NCBI GenBank assembly: GCA_009760885.1
Contig: CM019707.1
Coordinates: 35,360,145 to 35,424,144, forward strand
Direction: 5' to 3'
Length of the DNA stretch: 64,000 nt
Source of the DNA: Achatina immaculata
Taxonomy: Eukaryota > Mollusca > Gastropoda > Stylommatophora > Achatinidae
The notes beneath the pieces are model-generated. The model had not been told where the DNA came from, searched no databases, and saw only the letters and a list, made by a program, of their open reading frames with translations. This document shows positions 14,601 to 26,600 of the stretch, one piece after another. The translations under genes were made by a program, and so were the position numbers. Each line of letters begins with the position of its first letter. Position 1 is the stretch's first letter.

Positions 14601-17600
14601 CGTGCGTTACTTGTAGCTGCTTCTTGCTGTGGACAACATTGCACGTGTCGTTACTTGTAGCTGCTTCTTGCTGTGGACAACATCGCACGTGTCGTTACTT
14701 GTAGCTGCTTCTTGCTGTGGACAACATCGCACGTGTCGTTACTTGTAGCTGCTTCTTGCTGTGGACAACATCGCACGTGTCGTTACTTGTAGCTGCTTCT
14801 TGCTGTGGACAACATCGCACGTGTCGTTACTTGTAGCTGCTTCTTGCTGTGGACAACATCGCACGTGTCGTTACTTGTAGCTGCTTCTTGCTGTGGACAA
14901 CATCGCACGTGTCGTTACTTGTAGCTGCTTCTTGCTGTGGACACATCGCACGTGTCGTTACTTGTAGCTGCTTCTTGCTGTGGACAACATCGCACGTGTC
15001 GTACTTGTAGCTGCTTCTTGCTGTGGAAACATCGCACGTGTCGTTACTTGTAGCTGCTTCTTGCTGTGGACAACATTGCACGTGTCGTTACTTGTAGCGG
15101 CTTCTTGCTGTGGACAACATTGCACGTGTCGTTACTTGTAGCGGCTTCTTGCTGTGGACAACATTGCACGTGTCGTTACTTGTAGCGGCTTCTTGCTGTG
15201 GACAACATTGCACGTGTCGTTACTTGTAGCGGCTTCTTGCTGTGGACAACATTGCACGTGTCGTTACTTGTAGCGGCTTCTTGCTGTGGACAACATTGCA
15301 CGTGTCGTTACTTGTAGCGGCTTCTTGCTGTGGACAACATTGCACGTGTCGTTACTTGTAGCTGCTCTTGCTGTGGACAACATTGCACGTGTCGTTACTT
15401 GTAGCTGCTTCTTGCTGTGGACAACATTGCACGTGTCGTTACTTGTAGCTGCTTCTTGCTGTGGACAACATTGCACGTGTCGTTACTTGTAGCTGCTTCT
15501 TGCTGTGGACAACATTGCACGTGTCGTTACTTGTAGCTGCTTCTTGCTGTGGACAACATTGCACGTGTCGTTACTTGTAGCTGCTTCTTGCTGTGGACAA
15601 CATTGCACGTGTCGTTACTTGTAGCTGCTTCTTGCTGTGGACAACATTGCACGTGTCGTTACTTGTAGCTGCTTCTTGCTGTGGACAACATTGCACGTGT
15701 CGTTACTTGTAGCTGCTCTTGCTGTGGACAACATTGCACGTGTCGTTACTTGTAGCTGCTTCTTGCTGTGGACAACATCGCACGTGTCGTTACTTGTAGC
15801 TGCTTCTTGCTGTGGACAACATTGCACGTGTCGTTACTTGTAGCTGCTTCTTGCTGTGGACAACATTGCACGTGTCGTTACTTGTAGCTGCTTCTTGCTG
15901 TGGACAACATTGCACGTGTCGTTACTTGTAGCGGCTTCTTGCTGTGGACAACATTGCACGTGTCGTTACTTGTAGCTGCTTCTTGCTGTGGACAACATTG
16001 CACGTGTCGTTACTTGTAGCTGCTTCTTGCTGTGGACAACATCGCACGTGTCGTTACTTGTAGCTGCTTCTTGCTGTGGACAACATTACACGTGTTGTTA
16101 CTTGTAGCTGCTTCTTGTTTGTGGAAAACATTACATGTGTTACATGTAGCTGGTTCCCGCTCTGAACAATCACTGTCTTCTCTTCACTTCAGCAGATGCT
16201 GATACACTTTTCTGTCACCTCTGAGTGTCTGTACGCTCCCTCTGAACAACTACATCTTTGTCTTGCACTTCTAGGATAATGTTGGTGCATGTCATATATT
16301 CTCAAATACTGACCAGTAATACAGGATCTACTAGCTTGTACTCTCTGTTACATCTAATATGGAATTCACCTGAATTTCTATGTGTCTGGGGTTCTCAATG
16401 TATTTTTCTATCAACATTCGATCATCCCCGAAACTGGATTTGGCCTCTTGCTGGGATAAGCGGAAGGCTTGCCTGAAAAGACCCAAAGAAGAGTATGTAA
16501 GCATTTAGGTTGAAATAACATTAAAATGAAAAGAAACCACAAAAAAAAAAAATTGCACGAAATTTTTCAGTAGTGATAACATTAAAACGAATAAAAACAA
16601 TAAAAATGAGCGTAGAAAAATATTCACACAGACTACAAATTCTCACAAGCTAGCATTCTGTTTACTGGTACAACAATAATAAAGTTTCAATAAGAAAAAA
16701 AGCAACAACAAACAACTCATACTTACAATTATTTTGTTATATTAATTGCAATTTTAAAAAGCAACAACTTATGTAAATGCTGTTATCATTAGTGGATCTC
16801 CATCACTGTAAACCAAGCATTCTTCATAAATAACAACATTATCATTAGTGGATCTCCATCATTGTAAACCAGGCAATCTTCATAAATAACAACATTATCA
16901 TTAGTGGATCTTCATCATTGTAAACTAGTCTTTCTTCATAAATAACAACATTATCATTAGTGGATCTCCATCATTGTAAACTAGGCACACTTCATAAATA
17001 ACAACATTATCATTAGTGGATCTCCATCATTGTAAACTAGGCATTCTTCATAAATAATAACATTATCATTAGTGGATCTCCATCATTGTAAACCAGGCAA
17101 TCTTCATAGATAACAACATTATCATTAGTGGATCTCCATCATTGTAAACTAGGCACACTTCATAGATAACAACATTATCATTAGTGGATCTCCATCACTG
17201 TAAACTAGGCACACTTCATAGATAACAACATTATCATTAGTGGATCTCCATCATTGTAAACCAGGCAATCTTCATAGATAACAACATTATCATTAGTGGA
17301 TCTCCATCATTGTAAACTAGGCATTCTTCATAAATAACAACATTATCATTAGTGGATCTCCATCACTGTAAACTAGGCACACTTCATAAATAACAACATT
17401 ATCATTAGTGGATCTCCATCATTGTAAACCAGGCAATCTTCATAGATAACAACATTATCATTAGTGGATCTCCATCATTGTAAACTAGGCAATCTTCATA
17501 AATAACAACATTATCATTAGTGGATCTCCATCATAAAAAATGAGGCATTCTTCACAAATACCATTATCATAGCGGATCTCCATCATTGTAAACCAAACAT

Positions 17601-20600
17601 TCTCATAGACAACAACATTATCAAGAACTTTCCATAAACGTATCACAGAAGATTGGGAGTGACTTTCTTATTTCTTTGATTCAAAGTAAGAGGAACCTAC
17701 CACAGTTGGAAACACACCCATCTTTATCTTCCTGACCAGACTGTTGTATCACAATTATTCCTCCATCAAGAATTATGTGTGGACAGAGACAAGGCTCTAT
17801 GAAATCTTCTGTCTGCTGCATCTGACATGAGCTTCCTATGCATCAACATAAGTTTCTCTGACACAATCTTCTCAGCCATCAACATAAGTTTCTCTGACAC
17901 AATCTTCTCAGCCATCAACATAAGTTTCTCTGGCACAATCTTCTCAGCCATCAACATAAGTTTCTCTGGCACAATCTTCTCAGCCATCAACATAGGTTTC
18001 TCTGACACAATCTTTTCAACCGTTAACATAACACCAACATAAGTTTAACTGACCTTGCTTCATCATCATTACGAGCAATTCTCATCCCTTTGCCACCACC
18101 ACCAGCAGAAGCTTTGATCATGACAGGATAAGCTGATAAGAAGGAAACAAACATTTGTATAGAAACTGTTCCTCTATAAGTAACAAAGTAATAAATCTTT
18201 ATCTCTTTCATGACAAGAACCTATATTTAGATTATTCATTACTTTAAATCTCAATCCCAAAACCAAACAACAAAATCCAAGAAAGGTGGTAATTTTTAGT
18301 AATTTTATTAATTAAACCACTTAAATGGCTAACATTAGTAAAATACTTATAATTTCACTTGACATACAGAAACAGTAGCAAAATACTTATAATTTCACTT
18401 GACTTATACAGAAAGAGTAGCAAAATACTTATAATTTCACTTGACTTATATAGAAACACTAGCAAAATACTTATAATTTCACTTGACTTATAATAAAGAC
18501 ATTTTTTTTTCATACTTCACATTGTTTTTTCACTTTCCAGAATCAATTATAATTTTTTTCTTCATATTCACGAACTTCTTTCTTCCGAGTCCTGATTTTT
18601 CTTCACCTCAGTTCTCTGTGCAGAAAGATTATGTTACCAGAAGTTTCTAACTAAAGAATGTGACAAACTGGATTTGGCCAACAATGCTCAATCACAATTA
18701 GTGAATTGAGTTCATTTTCAGGTGGCTGACAGTTAGGGGTGATGAGATAAAGGGAGCCAGTGAGGGGAGATGGATGCAGATGAAGGGAGCCAGTGAGGGG
18801 ATAAGGATGTAGATGAAGGGAGCCAGTGAGGGGAGAAGGATGTAGATGAAGGGAGACAGTGAGGGGAGAAGGATGTAGATGAAGAGAGCCAGTGAGGGGA
18901 GAAGGATGTAGATGAAGGGAGACAGTGAGGGGAGAAGGATGTAGATGAAGGGAGACAGTGAGGGGAGAAGGATGTAGATGAAGGGAGCCAGTGAGGGGAA
19001 AAGGATGTAGATGAAGGGAGAGAGTGAGGGGAGAAGGATGTAGATGAAGGGAGCCAGTGAGGGGAGAAGGATGTAGATGAAGGGAGCCAGTGAGGGGAGA
19101 AGGATGTAGATGAAGGGAGCCAGTGAGGGGAGATGGATGTAGATGAAGGGAGCCAGTGAGGGGAGATGGATGTAGATGAAGGGAGCCAGTGAGGGGAGAT
19201 GGATGTAGATGAAGGGAGCCAGTGAGGGGAGAAGGACATAACAATAATGCCAGAATTTTGAGACAATACAAACACCTCTCTCTGACTCACAACAGTATCC
19301 TCTCAAGAGTACAGTTCAGCATGTTATGTTTTGATGAGAGTAAAGGATGAACCTTCTGCTACAACTGCCAGGAGCCTGTTGGGCCAAGCTGATCATGAAA
19401 GTCTTTGTTACTGTTACCAAACACGGAGTGACAGTGAAAGAAATAGAGACAGTGAAATTTCTAACAACACAGCTGCGTTAGCTGAAGTTTCTAACTAGAA
19501 AGTAAATAATTTTATTCTGTGTCAGTACAGGAGCTCCAGCAGTCAAAATGCATGCCTGCTGAGCAAAGTCTCTGGTACAAATCCCACTTAATGACAGAAT
19601 TTTTTTTTTCTGAACCTAAGGCCCACTTTCAGATGTCATGCTCTCCCCTGACATTCTGTCCTGTGAGATTGGCTGTCAGTTTCTGAATATTGATAATACT
19701 ATCTTGAAAGAGAACAGCAGTAGAAGGAACAGTACAGCACTGTGGCTGTAAGTGTAGTAATGGAAATCTGATTTTGATAGGAAAATCAGTTTCACCCACA
19801 CACAAACATGCATGAAAACTCATCCTCTAACTTCTGCTACTGATAATATTAAAACTTGAAACAACAGGATGAAACTTACAAATTTCATTTGCCAGCTGAA
19901 CACAGTGGTCTGCATCTTTAACCACACCATCAAAGCCAGGAATCATGTTAATGCCGGCCTTCTTTGCGATGCGCTTACTCTCAATCTTGCCACCACCACC
20001 AGCAGAAGCTTTGATCATGACAGGATAAGCTGATAAGAAGGAAACAAACATTTGTATAGAAACTGTTCCTCTATAAGTAACAAAGTAATAAATCTTTATC
20101 TCTTTCATGACAAGAACCTATATTTAGATTATTCATTACTTTAAATCTCAATCCCAAAACCAAACAACAAAATCCAAGAAAGGTGGTAATTTTTAGTAAT
20201 TTTATTAATTAAACCACTTAAATGGCTAACATTAGTAAAATACTTATAATTTCACTTGACATACAGAAACAGTAGCAAAATACTTATAATTTCACTTGAC
20301 TTATACAGAAAGAGTAGCAAAATACTTATAATTTCACTTGACTTATATAGAAACACTAGCAAAATACTTATAATTTCACTTGACTTATAATAAAGACATT
20401 TTTTTTTCATACTTCACATTGTTTTTTCACTTTCCAGAATCAATTATAATTTTTTTCTTCATATTCACGAACTTCTTTCTTCCGAGTCCTGATTTTTCTT
20501 CACCTCAGTTCTCTGTGCAGAAAGATTATGTTACCAGAAGTTTCTAACTAAAGAATGTGACAAACTGGATTTGGCCAACAATGCTCAATCACAATTAGTG

Positions 20601-23600
20601 AATTGAGTTCATTTTCAGGTGGCTGACAGTTAGGGGTGATGAGATAAAGGGAGCCAGTGAGGGGAGATGGATGCAGATGAAGGGAGCCAGTGAGGGGATA
20701 AGGATGTAGATGAAGGGAGCCAGTGAGGGGAGAAGGATGTAGATGAAGGGAGACAGTGAGGGGAGAAGGATGTAGATGAAGAGAGCCAGTGAGGGGAGAA
20801 GGATGTAGATGAAGGGAGACAGTGAGGGGAGAAGGATGTAGATGAAGGGAGCCAGTGAGGGGATGGATGTAGATGAAGGGAGCCAGTGAGGGGAAAAGGA
20901 TGTAGATGAAGGGAGAGAGTGAGGGGAGAAGGATGTAGATGAAGGGAGCCAGTGAGGGGAGAAGGATGTAGATGAAGGGAGCCAGTGAGGGGAGAAGGAT
21001 GTAGATGAAGGGAGCCAGTGAGGGGAGATGGATGTAGATGAAGGGAGCCAGTGAGGGGATGGATGTAGATGAAGGGAGCCAGTGAGGGGAGATGGATGTA
21101 GATGAAGGGAGCCAGTGAGGGGAGAAGGACATAACAATAATGCCAGAATTTTGAGACAATACAAACACCTCTCTCTGACTCACAACAGTATCCTCTCAAG
21201 AGTACAGTTCAGCATGTTATGTTTTGATGAGAGTAAAGGATGAACCTTCTGCTACAACTGCCAGGAGCCTGTTGGGCCAAGCTGATCATGAAAGTCTTTG
21301 TTACTGTTACCAAACACGGAGTGACAGTGAAAGAAATAGAGACAGTGAAATTTCTAACAACACAGCTGCGTTAGCTGAAGTTTCTAACTAGAAAGTAAAT
21401 AATTTTATTCTGTGTCAGTACAGGAGCTCCAGCAGTCAAAATGCATGCCTGCTGAGCAAAGTCTCTGGTACAAATCCCACTTAATGACAGAATTTTTTTT
21501 TTCTGAACCTAAGGCCCACTTTCAGATGTCATGCTCTCCCCTGACATTCTGTCCTGTGAGATTGGCTGTCAGTTTCTGAATATTGATAATACTATCTTGA
21601 AAGAGAACAGCAGTAGAAGGAACAGTACAGCACTGTGGCTGTAAGTGTAGTAATGGAAATCTGATTTTGATAGGAAAATCAGTTTCACCCACACACAAAC
21701 ATGCATGAAAACTCATCCTCTAACTTCTGCTACTGATAATATTAAAACTTGAAACAACAGGATGAAACTTACAAATTTCATTTGCCAGCTGAACACAGTG
21801 GTCTGCATCTTTAACCACACCATCAAAGCCAGGAATCATGTTAATGCCGGCCTTCTTTGCGATGCGCTTACTCTCAATCTTGTCACCCATAGCATGAATT
21901 GATCCACTGTTCGGACCCACAAAAGCAACGCCTATTTCTTTCTGTTAAAAAAAAAAAAAATGCCTTCTTCAGAAATCAAGATAAGCACAACAGCAGAGTT
22001 GTTGTACATTCATTAGAAATCCAAGATAAACTGATGCTGCTGGTAACAGAAAGAAAGGAGTACATGATGCTGCTGGTAAAAGAAAGAAAGGAGTGCTTGA
22101 TGCTGCTGGTAAAAGAAAGAAAGGAATACATGATGCTGCTGGTAAAAGAAAGAAAGGAATACATGATGCTGCTGGTAAAAGAAAGAAAGGAATACATGAT
22201 GCTGCTGGTAAAAGAAAGAAAGGAGTGCTTGATGCTGCTGGTAAAAGAAAGAAAGGAGTACATGATGCTGCTGGTTAGAGAAAGAAAGGAGTACATGATG
22301 CTGCTGGTAAAAGAAAGAAAGGAGTGCTTGATGCTGCTGGTAAAAGAAAGAAAGGAGTGCTTGATGCTGCTGGTAAAAGAAAGAAAAGAGTACATGATGC
22401 TGCTGGTAAAAGAAAGAAAGGAGTGCTTGATGCTGCTGGTAAAAGAAAGAAAGGAGTACATGATGCTGCTGGTTAGAGAAAGAAAGGAGTACATGATGCT
22501 GCTGGTAAAAGAAAGAAAGGAGTGCTTGATGCTGCTGGTAAAAGAAAGAAAGGAGTGCTTGATGCTGCTGGTAAAAGAAAGAAAGGAGTACTTGATGCTG
22601 CTGGTAAAAGAAAGAAAGGAGTACTTGATGCTGCTGGTTAGAGAAAGAAAAGAGCGCATGATGCTGCTGGTTAGAGAAAGAAAGGAGTACATGATGCTGC
22701 TGGTAAAAGAAAGAAAGGAGTACATGATGCTGCTGGTAAAAGAAAGAAAGGAGTACATGATGCTGCTGGTAAAAGAAAGAAAGGAGTACATGATGCTGCT
22801 GGTAAAAGAAAGAAAGGAGTACATGATGCTGCTGGTTAGAGAAAGAAAGGAGTACATGATGCTGCTGGTAAAAGAAAGAAAGGAGTACATGATGCTGCGG
22901 GTAAAAGAAAGAAAGGAGTGCTTGATGCTGCTGGTAAAAGAAAGAAATGAGTACTTGATGCTGCTGGTAAAAGAAAGAAAGGAGTGCTTGATGCTGCTGG
23001 TAAAAGAAAGAAATGAGTGCTTGATGCTGCTGGTAAAAGAAAGAAATGAGTACTTGATGCTGCTGGTAAAAGAAAGAAAGGAGTACTTGATGCTGCTGGT
23101 TAGAGAAAGAAAGGAGTGCTTGATGCTGCTGGTTAGAGAAAGAAAGGAGAACATGATGCTGCTGGTTAAAGAAAGGAGTACAAGATGCTGCTGGTAACAG
23201 AAAGAAAGGAGTACATGATGCTGCTTGTTATAGAAAGAAAGGAGTACATGATGCTGCTGGTTATAGAAAGAACAGAGAGCTTGATGCTGTTGGTTAGAGA
23301 AAGAAAGGAGTACAAGATGATGCTGGTTATAGAAAGAAAGGAGTACATGATGCTGCTGGTTATAGAAAGAAAGAAGTACATGATGCTGCTGGTAACAGAA
23401 AGAAAGGAGTACATGATGCTGCTGGTTAGAGAAAGAACAGAGAGAGTGATGCTGGTGATTAGAGAAAGAAAGGAGTGCTTGGTGCTGTTGGTTGGAGAAA
23501 GAAAGGAGTACAAGAGGCTGCTGGTAATAGAAAGAAAGAAGTGCTTGATGCTGCTAGTTAGAGAAAGAAAGGAGTACAAGATGCTGCTGGTTAGAGAAAG

Positions 23601-26600
23601 AAACAAGTGCATGATGTTGCTAGTAAGACAAATAAACAAGTGCATGATGTTGCTAGTAAGACAAAGAACAGAGTACATGATGCTGCTAGTTAGAGAAAGA
23701 AAGGAGTACATGATACTGCTAGTTAGAGAAAGGAGTACATAATGCTAATTAGAGAAAAAAAGGAGTACATGATGCTGCTTGTAAGAGAAAGAAAGGAGTG
23801 CTTGATGATGTTGGTTAGAGAAAGAAAGGAGTACATGATGCTGCTTGTAAGAAAAAGAAAGGAGTGTATGATGCTGCTGGTTAGAGAAAGAACAGAGTAC
23901 ATGATGCTGCTGGTTATAAAAAGAAAGGAATACATGATGCTGTTTGTAAGAGAAAGAAAGGAGTGCTTGATGCTGTTGGTTAGAGAAAGAAAGGAGTACA
24001 ATATGATGCTGGTTAGAGAATGAAAGGAGTACAAGATGCTGCTGGTTAGAGAATGAAAGGAGTACATGATGCTATTGGTAAGACAAAGAACAGAGTACAT
24101 GATGCTGCTTGTAAGAGAAAGAAAGGAGTGCATGATGCTGCTGGTTATAGAAAGAAAGGAGTGCATGATGCTGCTGGTTATAGAAAGAAAGGAGTGCATG
24201 ATGCTGCTGGTTATAGAAAGAAAGGAGTGCATGATGCTGCTGGTTATAGAAAGAAAGGAGTGCATGATGCTGCTGGTTATAGAAAGAAAGGAGTGCATGA
24301 TGCCGCTGGTTATAGAAAGAAAGGAGTGCATGATGCCGCTGGTTATAGAAAGAAAGGAGTGCATGATGCTGCTGGTTATAGAAAGAAAGGAGTGCATGAT
24401 GCTGCTGGTTAAGAAAGAAAGGAGTACATAATGCTGCTGGTAAGAGAAAGAAAGGAGTACATGATGCTGCTGGTTATAGAAAGAAAGGAGTACATAATGC
24501 TGCTGGTAAGAGAAAGAAAGGAGTACATGATGCTGCTGGTTAGAGAAAGAAAGGAGTACATAATGCTGCTGGTAAGAGAAAGAAAGGAGTACATGATGCT
24601 GCTGGTTAGATAAAGAAAGGAGTACATGATGCTGCTGGTTAGAGAAAGAAAGGAGTCCTTCAATAAGACTGATCTTTGTGTTTTAGCTGCTGCAAGACTG
24701 TGTGTAAGTGTGAGACTGAGTTATTTGCAGACAATGCTATGAAGATTAAAGGATCACATCACAAGGAGGGTGGGTACACTGACTTCCTATGACCCCCCCC
24801 CCCACCCATGTGGATTGGTTCCAGCACCAAGTTACTTCTCCTTCACCAACAATACACTGGTTTGTTTCTAGGCATGCCATGCTGAGATAACTTTCATTCC
24901 CTTATCCATGTCCTTAGATACATGTCCTCATCCATGTCCTAGGATACATTCCTTCATCCAGGTCCTTGGATGCTGACTGAGATGGCTGTTGTTACTCAAA
25001 ACACTCTGTGGCATCTCACATGACAACAATAAAATTCTCTGCACTTCTCAAGGCCTGCTGAAGACTTCTGTATGGTGCTCCAGATTTGTTGCATGCTACC
25101 CATCTCTGCTTCAGCTCTTCTTCACTAGGTCTTGACCAGCTCTTCCTCATTAGTCTTGGCCAGCTCTTCTTCATTAGTCTTGGTCAGCTCTTCTTCATTA
25201 GTCTTGGTCAGCTCTTCTTCATTAGTCTTGGTCAGCTCTTCTTCATTAGTCTTGGTCAGCTCTTCTTCATTAGTCTTGGCCAGCTCTTCTTCATTAGTCT
25301 TGGTCAGCTCTTCTTCATTAGTCTTGGTCAGCTCTTCTTCATTAGTCTTGGTCAGCTCTTCTTCATTAGTCTTGGTCAGCTCTTCTTCATCAGTTTTGGT
25401 CAGCTCTTCTTCATCAGTTTTGGTCAGCTCTTCTTCATTAGTCTTGGCCAGCTCTTCTTCATTAGTCTTGGTCAGCTCTTCTTCATTAGTCTTGGTCAGC
25501 TCTTCTTCATCAGTCTTGGCCAGCTCTTCTTCATCAGTCTTGGTCAGCTCTTCTTCATTAGTCTTGGTCAGCTCTTCTTCATTAGTCTTGGTCAGCTCTT
25601 CTTCATTAGTCTTGGTCAGCTCTTCTTCACTGGTCTTGGTCAGCTCTTCTTCACTGGTCTTGGTCAGCTCTTCTTCATTAGTCTTAGTCAGCTCTTCTTC
25701 ATTAGTCTTGGCCAGCTCTTCTTCACTGGTCTTGGTCAGCTCTTCTTCATTAGTCTTGGTCAGCTCTTCTTCATTAGTCTTGGTCAGCTCTTCTTCACTG
25801 GTCTTGGTCAGCTCTTCTTCACTGGTCTTGGTCAGCTCTTCTTCACTGGTCTTGGTCAGCTCTTCTTCATTAGTCTTGGCCAGCTCTTTTTCACTGGTCT
25901 TGGTCAGCTCTTCTTCACTGGTCTTGGCCAGCTCTTCTTCATTAGTCTTGGTCAGCTCTTCTTCATTAGTCTTGGTCAGCTCTTCTTCACTGGTCTTGGT
26001 CAGCTCTTCTTCATTAGTCTTGGTCAGCTCTTCTTCACTGGTCTTGGTCAGCTCTTCTTCATTAGTCTTGGCCAGCTCTTCTTCACTGGTCTTGGTCAGC
26101 TCTTCTTCATTAGTCTTGGCCAGCTCTTCTTCATTAGTCTTGGTCAGCTCTTCTTCACTGGTCTTGGTCAGCTCTTCTTCATTAGTCTTGGTGAGCTCTT
26201 CTTCATTAGTCTTGGTCAGCTCTTCTTCACTGGTCTTGGTCAGCTCTTCTTCATTAGTCTTGGCCAGCTCTTCTTCATTAGTCTTGGCCAGCTCTTCTTC
26301 ACTGGTCTTGGTCAGCTCTTCTTCATTAGTCTTGGTCAGCTCTTCTTCATTAGTCTTGGTCAGCTCTTCTTCACTGGTCTTGGTCAGCTCTTCTTCATTA
26401 GTCTTGGTCAGCTCTTCTTCATTAGTCTTGGTCAGCTCTTCTTCATTAGTCTTGGCCAGCTCTTCTTCATTAGTCTTGGTCAGCTCTTCTTCATTAGTCT
26501 TGGTCAGCTCTTCTTCATTAGTCTTGGTCAGCTCTTCTTCATTAGTCTTGGTCAGCTCTTCTTCATTAGTCTTGGCCAGCTCTTCTTCACTGGTCTTGGT

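Larger units (their letters stand above)
18092..21881. repeat. 1.9-kb tandem segmental duplication inside PCCA
   Basis: Unit A 18092-19988 and unit B 19989-21881 line up at an offset of 1897 bp at the left and 1893 bp at the right. Outside the internal 33-bp minisatellite the copies look identical by eye; the 4-bp difference arises within that minisatellite. The junction ...TCTTG|CCACC... joins exon 6 to exon 7 with only a TTG-type microhomology. Each copy carries an intron with a 42-bp array, the 33-bp array and unique flank. Confidence 0.92.

Noticed and set aside
16775..17625. CRISPR-like regular repeats
   Set aside because: Repeat units are contiguous and share all positions; no unique spacers, and the genome is eukaryotic.
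19520..19600. Possible tRNA-SINE (GGTACAAATCCC)
   Set aside because: Only a B-box-like string is visible; no A box or matching copy elsewhere except its own duplicate at 21420.
20548..21199. Separate proline/serine-rich genes on the minus strand
   Set aside because: They are duplicate readings of the 33-bp array within the PCCA tandem duplication.
21899..24663. 432- and 392-codon ORFs ([10 protein letters not shown] / [10 protein letters not shown] repeats)
   Set aside because: Same 33-bp unit read on both strands; no homology to a known protein and it starts in an intron of PCCA.
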